Assembly (NCBI GenBank): GCA_004026145.2
Contig: CP034975.1
Coordinates: 11,967,418-12,031,417 of the forward strand
Source of the DNA: Takifugu bimaculatus
Lineage: Eukaryota > Chordata > Actinopteri > Tetraodontiformes > Tetraodontidae
Length of the DNA stretch: 64,000 bases
Direction of reading: 5' to 3'
The notes beneath the pieces were generated by a model. That model was not told the DNA's origin. It made no database searches and saw nothing but the letters and a program-made list of their open reading frames with translations. A program made the translations under genes and the position numbers. This document shows, piece by piece, positions 34,301 through 48,790 of the stretch; positions within the stretch are counted from its first letter, which is position 1; each line of letters opens with the position of its first letter.

Positions 34301-35131
34301 CGTGTGCTGGTGGGTATGTCATACTTGAACTTCCTAACCTGTTAACCTGCACGTTTGCCTCCGCTGCTTCCTTCTCTGGAGGAAAAGGGAGATTAGTTCA
34401 CTCCCCATGGAGGACAACCCAGGCGACCCATTCAGAGATGGGATCTTGTGCTGGAAAGACCTAAAGCATTACTGAAATGCATTCCAGACAGGTCCTATCT
34501 GCTTCAGTCATCACTCTTGTCAACACTGTCACGGGCAGCGATGTTCACCTGTGCCGCTCAATCATTTAATCTAAACATATTCAGGGGTTAACCTGCTGCA
34601 TGTGGAGCATGGGAGTGAATGTAAATACAAAATTCCAGCTGACACTATTGTGAAAACATTAGCAGCCGAAATAATGTGAAGCCCGGCTCTCGTAAATCCA
34701 GGGGGACACAAGCGACACCGGAGTGACTAAATGTGTCTTTTCCATATCAGATTGTGTTGCAGCTGTAGCTGTAGTCAGCATAATGTTGGGGGGATAATGA
34801 CAGAGGAGGTTAAATTTAATGAAGAGGAGTCACAGATGAGAACACAAAGCGGTTTCAGCCATCTGGTCTTCATCAGGGTCAGACGAATTTTACTGAGCAG
34901 CACAAACACAGGTGAACTGGGGATGTGTGTGTGTGTGTGTGTGTGTGTGGGGGGGGGGTGATGGGGGGGTAGATGGGATAACAGAACATAAAACTTCCAG
35001 CCGATTTATCTTTTTGATACAGTACATATTTTTGATGTGCAGATGTAGGTGACTGGAAAAGCCATCTGGAGAGGAAAGATGTGAAATGATTTAATTGGCT
35101 GACATGTGATTCACGTGCTCATTTTTCTGAA

Positions 35132-35183
<52 letters not shown>

Positions 35184-35619
35184 CATAGCTTCTCTCAGCT
35201 GCAGCAACCATAGATCTAACCACAACCTGAACCGCTGATGTGCCTCGGGGAGAAGGATTAACAAGTGATTCACAACGCTGACAACATGTACGACACACTC
35301 TTGGAGCAAATCCCCTGGCTCGTGTGGCGCTTACAATCAGCTCACCAAGAGGGATAAACAGAGATGAAAATAGAAAAATGGAATAAAATGTGAAGACGGG
35401 ACTATGAAAGGTACAAGCAGTCCAATCGCTGGCTTGGCATAAACAACAGCTGGAAGAGGAGGCCTTTCTAACACCGGTTCCTGATTCATAGATGCATTTC
35501 CTGTCAGTTGGATTCATGACCAAAGATCTGTGCTGCTGCTTTCTGCCCTCTGCAACTTCCAATCCAGGCGCTTCCCACGGTTTTGCAAGATCCCCCTCAA
35601 TGACATAGATTCACCTGGC
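25347..35619. other. Ten-kilobase intergenic stretch, no gene seen
   Basis: No gene could be supported on either strand. Minus-strand open frames near 26.2-27.2 kb looked faintly protein-like but no family or complete splice structure was found. A (TTC)n tract lies near 31801-31820 and (GT)n/(GA)n tracts near 34926-34950 and 35134-35178. Confidence 0.45.
35134..35178 (+). repeat. (GT)n(GA)n compound microsatellite
   Basis: A GT run changes directly to a GA run. Confidence 0.93.
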
Positions 35620-35770
35620 GTTTCAGGGTCCTCTGGGTTCTGCTCAAGGTTTCTTCCTGTTAAAAGGAGTTTTTTTGTTGCTGCTCACACGGGAGGGGGG
35701 GTCAGTTGGGTCTATATTCAGTCCAGCGGGGCAATAATGCCTAAACAAAGCTTCAGGATTGAACATGACT
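35620..35770 (+). repeat. Diverged interspersed repeat, copy 2
   Basis: Contains GGGTTCTGCTCAAGGTTTCT and TTCCTGTTAAAAGGAGTTTT, followed by a sequence like GGTCAGTTGGGTCTATATTC. It is similar to copy 1 at 23461 and to a common fish repeat recalled from other genomes. Boundaries are approximate. Confidence 0.5.
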
Positions 35771-38700
35771 GACAGCACACACGTGAATTGATAAACACCT
35801 CGTTGACTTGTGCAACCATCCCCCTTCACACACACACGCACACACACACACACACATGCATGTACACATCGGCCCAATCACAGCCCTGGAATGTTGACCT
35901 GCTGAGAAGCCTTGATTTTTGCTTGTCTGACCAACTCTCTTCTCCGGCTGAGTCACAACCATTGAGCAACAAGTTTTATGTGAGCTTGAAATTTCGTGCT
36001 AGACCTTCACACAGTGATGTTCCACAACAGACACAAGACAATGCAGACAATAAAACACAGACATCGTTGCCTGTGCTGATCTGGTGTACGTGCAAAGTGA
36101 CTCGCCTTTAACCGTTTATCCCTCTGAATCACCCTGGCCTCTAACCACCCCCCTTTGACAGTGACACATTGGTTACAGCTCAGCCTGAGTCTCTCTATTA
36201 TCTACGTCTTCCATCCACCAAATAATGGCCATTTAGTTTTGCCTTCACCCACAGTCCTCCTGCACTGCTTGTTCATGACTGTAGAACCAACAATGAGGCT
36301 GTGGCAGCGGGGGCCGGACCTCATTAAACGTCATCTTATAGTGTCTCATGTGTGAAACTGGCGGGTAACTTGCACCGTGTCACCTGCACCGGCGCCTGCT
36401 GGGAACAACTTACATCAAGCTCGTCAAACTACAGCTCAGTCCGACATCATCAGAACAATGAATATATGGAAAGAAATTGTGATGGGCGAGGGAAAGGGGA
36501 GGGGGGTGGTAATAGTGAGCACTTTTATCAATATCAGTCCAGTGTGGTGCACAGCTTGATGAGTTCCCCACTGTTGAAAACGGATAGTTGTTCTTTGAAG
36601 GTGGTTATATATATCTTTAGGGAGTGTATGTATTTTTCTGTGGGTGGGCGGTTGACGGTTCAAGTTCTAAAATGCTCATCACATATTTCTACTGCACATC
36701 ACTGGAAAAAGAGTGTGAAGTGTCGTGAAATGTAACACGAGGTCAGCAGGACAACAACACGCCGTCCGCACGTAGAGAGATTTATGACTAACAATCGGGG
36801 TGATATAGAAAAAGGACTTTAAAGGAGTAAAATTTAGCAAGAGAAAGATTTAATAAGACAGGAGGGAGAGGAAAGGGAGGCGCCCTCTTCCATATTCCTG
36901 GAAATTTAGGGCTTGAATTATTTGTCATGTCTGCTTTGAGAACCTTCATCATGAGACAGAAATGCAATAATCTTGATTATCTCTGCAGAGAAACGCTTAA
37001 CAAGTTAAGATTTGGATTGTTGAATAAGTAGGAAACACTGTGTAACATTGCCTGTTATTTTTATTATTTCTATTTATTATTTTCTTATTGTTGAGCCAGG
37101 CCGATGTCTCAAAACCAACCCAATATTCCAGATGGCAACTATAAAAACAAAATGACCAATATTAGCCACTAGGGGCAGCAAACTACTTTTTATTTTTATA
37201 TTTTGGAAAGACATTTGTTATACGATGACCATTGTTCCTGATTAAATTCTTTGAAAATGAAAACAGCGCCACATACGTGGACTGATGATTTGGGAGGAAA
37301 GTTGCAGGTCCCAAGCCCAGAATCAGACTACTAATTAGGTCCCAGGAGTCGATTTGGCTTAAACTCCGCTGTCTGTTGTCTTTGTCAGCTGCCTGTTTGG
37401 CATTATAAAAGCTTGACTGAGCCGTGATCCAATTAGTCAGATCCAGGCCTAAACCCAAGGCTGGACAGCCAGTTGGTTTATTGGGTTTATGGAAGATCGT
37501 CTCGGACAGGGCAGCAGTCGGCCGCATTGATTGGATAAATTCAGCTTGCGGGACTGAAGGGAAATTTTCACCAGGACCACGAGTGCACCTTTTTATAACT
37601 TTCCTGTTTTCTGTGTTGCACAATAAACGTCTTCCAAGATTTTATATAGTGTTTTCCCAGCACGACAGCTGTAAGACAGTAATCCTTACATATACATCTT
37701 TGTTGCTATTATAAACTGCTGAGATGCTGGAACATGAGGCAAACCTAAACATACAGCCGAGAGAGTCCAGAGAAGGCTCCAGATTTAGTCAAACAAGCCA
37801 TCGCAGGCTGCCAAAAGCCCTTATCTAATCTGATCTTAATGCCTGAGTCTTGCAGTTTGACACCCATCACAATAAATGAGGCGAGTATGGGGGGAGCTGG
37901 TGGAGGTAACGGGATGGCTATAGTTGTTGGGGAATTTGTTTTGATGAGATTAACTCTGCATAATGGAGGTAAAGCTGGACGTAATCTAATCAGCTCCACA
38001 TCGTGACTGAGGTAAGGAATCTTCTGTTTGGACAAACTTTTCGCTTGCTGATTTACCTGCTTGCTACTGGGGAACCTGGGGAACATTCTAATTTTCTGGA
38101 GCTGCATCAGTTGCAATAAATGAAAATATAAATATTTCCAGAAAGAGAATGTCCTGGTTTGGGACCTCAAGTTTGATCAGTTTGTAACTAAAGCCGCACA
38201 GCCCACGGTTGAATTCAGAAATGATTGGGGAAGAACGTTGGCACGGTTCCCTTTCCCTCTTCAACTCACATTGTTATTGCTTTGAGTGGAGAAGAACACC
38301 ACTGATCTGCTCCCCCTCCCCACACCCCCGTGCTGACCTCCAACCATGTGACAGACAAGAAAAAGAGGCTGAGGAAAATAACTTCTACTTAGCAGGAGAA
38401 AGAAGATCTCCGATAAAGACCAGCTTTTGTGGGGGGTGATTGAGGGTAAGTGCACATTCTGCATTGTCCTCCAACACTCGACCTCTGATAAACCTGTGGA
38501 TCAGTTTTCCCCCGTTTTCCCGCCTGACAGATTTGAGGACGCTGTTAACCCCCCTTATAACCTAATTTCTTCTATTTCCCACAACCCCCTCCTCCTTTTG
38601 GGCTTCAGCCCCTCCCCGTATTTGCTCCTTTCCACCTGACTAGCCAATGGGACCAGACTGGCGTGTCTGGGTTTGGGACGGGGGGGGGTTACGATGCCTG

Positions 38701-38873
38701 AGTGGACAGGACCAAGCACCTAGCTGGCCAGACAAGCGTGAGCAGAGCAGCCTCTCACATGTTGATGCTGAAAACACGTTTTTGAGATCCAGAATCAGCA
38801 GAGACAAAAATGAACTGAAACAGCTGGATAAGCTTTTTGGACTGAACCAACACCGAAGACGCTGTCCTGCAGG
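35771..38873. other. Intergenic, no gene seen
   Basis: A (CA)n tract lies at 35827-35857. CCACTAGGGGCAGC near 37167 resembles a weakened CTCF core. No open frame with paired splice signals. Confidence 0.45.
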
Positions 38874-38990
38874 ATGCACGCACGAGGGCGGAGGTTCGCT
38901 GACACAGATGTGCCGGTGGGGATGGAGGGTGAGGAAGAGAACATGGCCCGGAGCAGAGCCGGGAGCTGCGTGGAGTTCCACAACGTCAAA
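38874..38990 (+). CDS. Candidate upstream coding exon, possibly alternative first exon of arhgap20
   Basis: An ATG opens a 39-codon frame, MHARGRRFADTDVPVGMEGE then ENMARSRAGSCVEFHNVK, that ends exactly at a perfect donor, AAA|GTAAGT, in phase 0. The first internal exon of arhgap20 (54546) also starts in phase 0 with AAG, so the two could join. The composition is charged and codon-like, unlike the surrounding DNA. I recognise no matching protein. It could instead belong to another transcript or arise by chance. Confidence 0.35.
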
Positions 38991-40984
38991 GTAAGTGTCT
39001 TCCATGCTTTCGATAAGGGGAAATTTCTGCTCCTCTGGTCTCTGATAAATGACATAAATGTCTGCTTGTGTGAAAATGCACCTGTTGCACGATGAAAGTG
39101 TCATCTCACACTGATGACTACGCTCAATTAGTGAATGCTCTGTTAGCTGGACAGCAAAGGTCGTTTCACTAAAAAAAAAAACAGAATCATGATCAATTTA
39201 AACTCCAACACAGGGTAACAATGAGGAGATCGGTGTCGCGCAGTCACATGTGGGCCACATGGATTCATGCACCACTTGCTTTTATGCCGATAGAAATTCA
39301 AACATTGTGCCTGTGTTGAATCCAGGAGACCAGAAGTGATTCTGAAGTGACTGTGAGCTGCTGCAGGAGGGTCTGAGTTGTGTTGCCAGGCGCTGTAGCT
39401 CAACTGTTTTCCTCTTGGTTACCACCATCAGAGTAAAGCAACAGGTCTGTGCTGTTGTTGTGGAGGGAAAATGGACGTATGTATGTGTGGAATGATATCA
39501 TCCTCTTTTATAGAGTGTTGTTACCAATGTCCAGGTTTATTGATGCCATAAATGACTTTATGAAGAGAGACGCCAGCGGCGGCTGCGCGGCAGCCGTTAG
39601 AGTCAACACGTGCACGCTGACACTTCCTCATGTGATAAAAAGCCGAGTCAGGTGAGAAAGTGATAAGAAGGCGGAGCTGATTTTTCATTTGTTGTGACAT
39701 TGTGGTAATTAGAATCAAAAAGCCAATCAAGCGATTTCCAGGATCATCTAAACCAAGTGGATGAGGTGGGGCTTCTTCGTTTAGGATGCTCAGGATCCCC
39801 CGTTATTCACGGTTTATGGCTACATCACTGAAGATGTACGTCAGACTTTAACACGCCGTGATAAAGGCTCTCAGGCAGCTTGCAAAACTGCACCGGCCTC
39901 AATTACTCTGAATTAATGTGAGATCCAGTCCGTACTGGCTGAAAGACAAAGGGTCCTGCACAGTGTTTGGGACGCAGAACATTTGTGGGAACCAGTTTAC
40001 AAGGAATGGATTTTGAAACCCTCCACTGATGCTGCATTATTGTCAGCAGCGGACTATCAAAATAAAGTGATATCTGATCTAACTTTTGGAATGTCTTCTG
40101 GCAAGTGTGGAGGAGATCTGAGTAGAGTTCAGCTGCTTATGAGGAGGCCTGTTTATGATCTGCTCTGGCAGCGGTTAACCAACACTCGCATCGCTCTAAG
40201 ACCAACTTTATTGCATTTGTCACTTTGAATGCCTTTAGAGGGAAATACTGTGAAAACTCTTCTGTTATGGAGTTGGAAGTATATGTAATTTATGTCTCTG
40301 CCTTACACGTGATAAATCCTGAACATGGAATACCCCCAAGCTGGATGTACCTAAAATAATTTATACAGTTTTCAGCTGTCGAAAATCCTGTAGTTATCAG
40401 ACAACCTGAGATCGTCTGACCTGATTTATTTAACTTTTTAAAAAATGATTGGCCCCAACCAGTTGCTATGGATAGATTTTATAACCTCTATCTCACCTCT
40501 GTTTTATTGCCATGCGAGGCGCACACACAAACACACACACACGGACTCATCAGATTTATGAAGTTAAGTGCCATCAGCATGAGTCGGTGTGTGGAGCAGG
40601 AAGTCAGGTGGCATCACATGCGCTGGCACGGGCTGCACCAACGGGGAGGAATGCTGCCTCTTTGTTCTAAACCCAGGCTGAGGGGGCGGCTGTTGATCAT
40701 CTGAGCCTGACCCACACAGGTAAAAGCATTCTTCCAGGGGCCCCATCCACATGAAAGCCAAATTAATTTCATCAAGATCCCCGAAGGAAGCGAAACATTT
40801 CAATTTCGATGAGTTTGGGGAGATTTCTGCATCCTGATGGTTGATTTTAAGAACCATGTTTGATTAAAAGGGGAATCTTGTCATTCATAGTCCTCAATGT
40901 TAAGCAGCATTTTGAAATTTGATCATATATTTCAACAGAGATATCAGTGTGAGGGCCAAACAAGATCAGACACACGCACACGCA
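38991..40984. other. Intergenic, no gene seen
   Basis: No exon-like structure recognised. A short CA-rich stretch lies near 40519-40543. Confidence 0.45.
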
Positions 40985-40988
40985 CATC

Positions 40989-41016
<28 letters not shown>
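40985..41016 (+). repeat. (CA)n microsatellite
   Basis: About 14 CA units, preceded by a CG-interrupted CA stretch. Confidence 0.95.
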
Positions 41017-41020
<4 letters not shown>

Positions 41021-41305
41021 GGATGAGGCTTCGAGCCCCTGAGCCTGAGCATATCATTAGATTTATCTCCAGGTATATTATTACTGCCCTAGAGTCATAA
41101 CAAATCAGGCTATATTGATGCACTGTATATGTATTTAGGGATACATGTGTTTTGCCTGTGTATATATTCAGCCGTGCATGTGTGTCTATGTGTGTGCTTG
41201 CGTGTGTGTGTGTGATTGAGAGAAGAGAAAGCAAAAGAGGTTTAGAGGATCAACAATCACTATATGAAGGTATGCATTTTCCTCACGTGACATTTAATTT
41301 ATATT

Positions 41306-41308
<3 letters not shown>

Positions 41309-41380
<72 letters not shown>

Positions 41381-41410
41381 CGTGTGTGTGTGTGTGTGCG
41401 CGTGTGTGTG
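41309..41410 (+). repeat. (GT)n microsatellite, about 100 bases
   Basis: Long GT run with GC interruptions near its 3' end. Confidence 0.97.
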
Positions 41411-43400
41411 AACATTCCCCTGGGGATTAGGAGCCTTGTCTCCTGAGGTTATTCTCTGTTGATAGCGAATCCCACCAAAGCCTTTGGAGACCTCACAAAT
41501 TGTCACATCTCTGCAAATGTTCCTCTTTTCTTTCATTTCAGAGACCCAGAAGCTTGTTCGCCCCAATCAGAAACAGCTAGATGTGACTGATTAAGGCTTT
41601 GATCTGGGGTAACACCGCATGTGTTTACCAGAACACCTGCGTCAGACGAGTTCTCGCAGAAATAGAAAAACAAATTCCCTTTAGTTGTGGCAGTTGTGGC
41701 TCATTTGCCACGACTTCATTTGCCTCTTCCTGGGTGGCCATCATGGCCCCTTCAGCGGATTCGACATCAGCGCATTAGATCTTCGGCTCCAGTCTGTAGT
41801 TGTGAAACGGACCGCTGTGAAGTCAGAGGCGTCAGGGTGGTGGCAGGAGGCATTAGTCTGCTGTAAGAGGAGGGATTATGGCCCGCTAACCCGGCGTTCT
41901 GGGGTCAGAGGGAAGGGGGAGGAGCGAGAGGAAATGGGAATAAGTGAGGATGTCAGGAGACAGAGGTGGATAGAGTTTATAATGAGCTGATAGAACCCAC
42001 CTGCACCTTCACCCTCCCATGGAGAAACTGGGTTTGGGTGCTGTTTGACTCATCTCTCTGGGAGATTGTCTCCTCCCATGTCCTGCCTTGTGTATTTTCC
42101 CCATCTTTGACTTCCATATGAAGACAGACTGTCCGGTTTTGTACATCTGAGTGATTTTAAATAAACGTAGATAAAATCTAGGGCAATATTAAGACACATT
42201 AAAGTGAAACTCAAAAGTTACGGGAAAGATGTGCTCACATGGCAGCTTGTGGTCGGGAAATTCCATTCATGGGAGAACTTTAAATTCTGCCAACTGCTGA
42301 TGGAATTTGTACTCAAAAAGACTCCTGGACATAATTACATGAATATTTTAACGGTTGTCCTGATTGTTTATGCAGTCGGCCCAAACAGTTATGACCATTT
42401 TAAAATTCTGTTTCTGGCTCTGCGAGGCCAGCTCAGGATTCAGAGCGTTGTAAAAGTGTCTGGGATGCTGAGGATGGATAGCGACGTGCACATGAGGTCA
42501 AACAGCCTGTTGCTGACTCTGTTGCTATAGCAACGCCACACAACACAACTGCTGTCCTACCAACCGTGAAAAAAGAGGCTGCAGAAGATCAGCTCAGAGG
42601 AGAGGAAAGATGGCAGTTTAAACACTTCACTGTCCATAATTTGGACTCTAAGTGGTTTTATTATTTGAGGATAAATAGTCAATGGATTTCATACGCAACG
42701 TTTGAAGTCAACACAAAACCTGAACATGTGTGTAACCTGAAGGCCCGCAGAGTTGATAGAAAGCAGCAGGACAGAGTGAACATGGAGGCAGGAAGGAGTC
42801 GACTACACAGGAGAACCATACATCAGGAAGCTTTTACGTGAGCTGACTTAAGAAACTGCAAAGATAGATTACAACATATGGAAAATGGGCAAAGAAGAAG
42901 AAGGGGTGACGGATGATATATTTTACTATAGGCCAGGGAAAATATATTAAAGGCAGAGGAGCAGCGAGCTTTTGGAAACTTTTCCATTACATGAGAGGGA
43001 GAGAGAGATAGGTTAGAAAATGTTTAGAATGTGTGGCATCCTAAAAGATCTGCAATTTCCACACACTTGAGGTTTACTATTGATATTCTAGTGTAATGTT
43101 GTAATATGCTGCAGTTTTATATGATTACACTGCCTAAGTGATGAAGTATCTCATCCTTGTGTATTCTTGCTCTTATTAGCGTGTCTGATCTTTCTCTGAG
43201 CATTTTTTCTGCTTGTAGACTGTTCAGGAGACCACAGATGGTGTTTGTGTTGTGCTGCAGTGTTACCGTGGCCTCTCCTGTATTTTTGTACTTGACCCTT
43301 TCACGCCGCCCCTGTCCAGGGATGGTTGATGTCAGTCTCTCCTCCACAGTAGCTGTAGCTCTGCTATGGCAACATCAGCTTTAATGACATGTGAATCTTT
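41411..43400. other. Intergenic, no gene seen
   Basis: No supported gene. Open frames at 41.7-42.8 kb lack paired splice sites and resemble no family I know. Confidence 0.45.
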
Positions 43401-43432
43401 GTGTGTGTGTGTGTGTGTATGTGTGCGTGTAT

Positions 43433-43468
<36 letters not shown>

Positions 43469-43511
43469 ATGTGTATGTGTATGTGTATGTGTGTGTGTGT
43501 GTGTGTGTGTG
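43401..43511 (+). repeat. (GT)n microsatellite with AT/GC interruptions
   Basis: About 110 bases of GT repeat with TATG and GCAT variants. It lies 400 bases before the GGCA satellite. Confidence 0.95.
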
Positions 43512-43905
43512 TTTGTCTAATTGGAGGATTGCCAAGATATAAATATATATCTATATGACCTATTTTCTTTCAGTGGGGATGTTACCATGAACTGAGTCCA
43601 CTGCTGCCTTTGATTAACCCACCTGTAGAACATGCACCCACAATAACACATCATAAAAATGTCCATGAGCGGCCATGATGGCCGTGAACGGGACGGCGTG
43701 CAGGTACGACCCCGTCTCCCAGCATGCGTTTAAAAGTGCACACGCCGAAACGGCAGGACGTCTTGGCGAAGGTCCAGCGCACAGTTGGCTCCGTGCTGCT
43801 CCTCACGTTTCTCTGCTGCTTTGTTTTGACAGAGAGGCTGAAAATATATGGCGGCCTTTACAAAGGTTCAACTGGGTTTTTAAAAATAGCAACAGGCCGT
43901 TCCCT

Positions 43906-45419
<1,514 letters not shown>

Positions 45420-45642
45420 TGAGGGTGCTTCTGCTTCACCTTTATCACATTTCTGGGACTGAGAGTGCAGAAGTGAGTGTGTGATTCTTGGGTTTGTGTC
45501 GTGTGTTCATGGCTTGTGAGCACCTCAAAGTGGGTTAATTGTGACCAGAAAATGGAAATGGAAAAATTCTGCCATTCTGGTTCTGATCCTGGTTTATTTC
45601 TGGCAAGTTGTGTTTTCTGCTGTCATTCAGAAACAGACCCAC

Positions 45643-45643
<1 letters not shown>

Positions 45644-45720
<77 letters not shown>

Positions 45721-45739
45721 CACACACACACACACGCAC
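45644..45739 (+). repeat. (CA)n microsatellite
   Basis: About 90 bases of CA, 230 bases after the GGCA satellite and complementary to the (GT)n array before it. Confidence 0.97.
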
Positions 45740-46358
45740 GCATGCACAGGCATCCTTTGCTTTTAATAAAACCCAGGCTGGTCCGGCTCTTTACGGGTTA
45801 GAGGAGCTGTGGTGGAACAGAACCCCGCCAAATTAAAAGCAGCCCCTCCCTCCAGCTCAGACGGCCTTTTCCTGCTGAAGCCGATGCCTGAAATCTCAAC
45901 TGGCTCAGTGTCATCGGTGTTAATGTTCTCATTTCCCCTTCAACATGGAATTCATATGCTGTAAATTTGGTTATGGTGGCTATTAATCTTTTTGGATGCT
46001 TTTATTTAACCCTCATGTACAGCGCCACCTGTGGACAGGTTAGGAAACACTGTAATAAAACCTACTGGTCATACTGGGACAGAGAGGTTAACGGGCTGGT
46101 TATGATAGGATTGGGAGACATTTTACTATACAGTTTTGTTTGAAATCTGCATTTTCTGATCAGGGCTGTTGGCATGCAGTTCATCATGGACTAATTCTCC
46201 TGACCCCTGGTGGAATGCAGGGTTTGACCTCTGGACCTCTGACCTGTGTTGGGCTGATAAGAGACGGCTGGCAGCGATACCAGCTCATGCACAAGGACCC
46301 TTGTGCCATGTGTGTTTGAAGACTGATGCATTCACAGAAACTAACAGGAAGGACACGG

Positions 46359-46361
46359 ACA

Positions 46362-46403
<42 letters not shown>
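46359..46403 (+). repeat. (CA)n(CT)n microsatellite
   Basis: CA run followed by a short CT run. A CTGT/CTCT-rich stretch lies further on at about 46552-46637. Confidence 0.93.
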
Positions 46404-46407
<4 letters not shown>

Positions 46408-46551
46408 CTCTCTGTTTTGTGCACACATTAACACCACTAGTGATTAAAGGTTCAGGCTGATGACTGAAGTGGACATAAACTCATGCCTCCCCTCCTAAAT
46501 GCTCCTGATTAACTTTTCCTTCTTTGTTGCCTGTCTGACTCCTGCAAAACT

Positions 46552-46637
46552 CTCTCTGTCTCACTGTCTGTCTCTGTCTCTGTCTCTGCCTCTGTCTGTC
46601 TGTCTCTCTGTATCTGTCTGTCTCTGTCTCGCTGTCT
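46552..46637 (+). repeat. Degenerate (CTGT)n/(CTCTGT)n tract
   Basis: Imperfect pyrimidine-rich simple repeat of the same GACA class on the minus strand. Confidence 0.85.
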
Positions 46638-46991
46638 CAGTAAGGAATCAGAATTTGGAAGTCACCCTTTACCATTAATGAATAAACTATCCGTGTTCAG
46701 GATTAAGCAGATTATTAGATGAACAAACCTTTGGTGAAAACAACCTAAAAACCGATTGAATGAGTCGATTCACACATTTCCTGTCAATGCTGGAGGAGTC
46801 GACGGGCTTCTGATCATGTCTGACCGGCCTGATATCTGCTCCACCCTGCTAAGCTGACAGATGCATGGCTGGTGGGTCTGATAAGGTCAAGGGTCTAGAG
46901 CTCCTGCAGAGGGCTGATGAGGACGGACCGGACATGAGCACGCATCAGATGGCTTAGTGGAATTATTGGTTGTTAGACGGCGGCCACTTAG

Positions 46992-47039
46992 GTGACTGAC
47001 TGACTGACTGACTGACTGACTGACTGACTGGCTGACTGG
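46992..47039 (+). repeat. (GACT)n microsatellite
   Basis: About ten tetranucleotide GACT units, ending in GGCTGACTGG. Confidence 0.95.
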
Positions 47040-48754
47040 GTAAATAAATGTTAACCTCAGTTTAAACCTCAACTTAACACATTTAAGGCATCCGTCCAGG
47101 GAATTCCTCTCCAACTGACATTTTAAAGCCAAGAACTTAAGTTTTTTGGCTTTAAAGTCTCATAAAGCTGTAACATGTTGATGGTAAAGAGACAAACAAA
47201 GGCTCAGCAGCTCACTAGAGATGTGACTGTTCAGCAACATGACAGCAGTTTGTCATAAACCTAATTTCACTGGCATCACGGCGGCTGTTGTGGAACTCAT
47301 GTCAGATGGAGAATGATAACAAAAAAGCCTCCAAACTGCTGACAAATAAGGTCGGAGATGATTAAAATGCAAACACTTCTCAGAAGACCGATGGCTCCCT
47401 GCTCACTGGCACTCCGTGGAAGCGTGCACACAAACACAGAGTCGGAGATTAGACGAGCGATATGACCTGCAAACAACATCTGCTCTTCTCAAACGCCCGA
47501 TCGGCCCAACGTTCCGACCACCAGGAATCCACGCTGGCTCAGCGAGCCACATGGTTCCTTTTTGCTCGCACTGCTTGCGCTGTCAAGGATTTGAAGCGTT
47601 TATGGCTGCTGAAGCATCATCCTGTTTGGGGGAAAGATAATCAGATGACCTGCTGCTTGGAGACGTTATTGTTTGGTTGACAAGGTAATGAGGGCGAGCG
47701 TGCAGAATCGGGAGCCTGAAGTTCCTGATCGTGACTCCGAAATAACAACTGGGGCCAAGTTAATGTAAGACAGGCGTTATTAAGTGTAGTTTTCATGTAT
47801 TTTTAGCACGCTTTTACAATCCTGCCAGACCTCAGAAGGTTTTTTTGGCAGCTTAAAGGTCGGGGGGGTTGTGAAGCCACACTGATCTTTGCACAGCGTA
47901 TCTGTCCTCTGAGCAAACAGTCCTTTGCTGTATGTTGACGCTGGTCATGAATTGAAAAGCTGCTCAGAGCATAAACCTGCAGGGGAAATGTCGCCTGTAG
48001 ACCAGAGGAAGGAGCTGCTGTTACTCTACTGTAGAACCCAAGGCGCCTGGCTCTGCCTGGTTCCTACTGGGTTCAGGGTCTCTGGGTGTTTTCACCTAAG
48101 TCTACGAGAGCTCTGTCACTTGCCCTTTGCTGCTCGAGCCCATGGGCGGAGGTCCGATGGTCCAGTTTGTTTTTTCCTGTTGTACACATGCACACACACG
48201 TGCACTTATTGTGTAATAACAGTCATGATAAAACAGCAGGCGATTTAAAAGCTCATCTTGACAAGTGAAATCTGTCCCTAAAAAGGATTTCGAGCGTTAT
48301 TCTGCTACGCTGACCTGTTGCAGACAGCAGCACTGACCACTCGTGGAGTAAGTTGGAGTAAATGACTTTTGCTTTCGTCCTGCACATGTGCACGGCCACC
48401 TGAAGGACGGTGCATGTGCACACATGGAGGGTTGGGCTGTGGCTGAATCATGAATGATAAAGAAATGTGGTATGAACGATGAGATCAGAGTAAAATGTCA
48501 CTATGATTGTAATCTGTTCTCATGTGTGTGTTTAAACTTACGTGTACTGTAACACAGCCATGCAATCAGAGCCAATGCACGCACGCACGCACGTGTGTGT
48601 GTGTGTGTGAGCGCGCATCCCGATGCTGCACATTACCTCCGCAACAACAGTGAGCACAAACATGCACGGTGCAGCGTGTCAACAGCATCCCTCCCTCTGT
48701 CGGGAGACTGTTAATCAGATTAGTCGGGTTAGAGGCTCTGGAGGGTGGAGGAAG

Positions 48755-48790
<36 letters not shown>

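Noticed and set aside
37163..37180. Second CTCF-like site (CCACTAGGGGCAGC)
   Set aside because: It lacks one G of the core, so it is weaker than the site at 15299 and not reported as a site.
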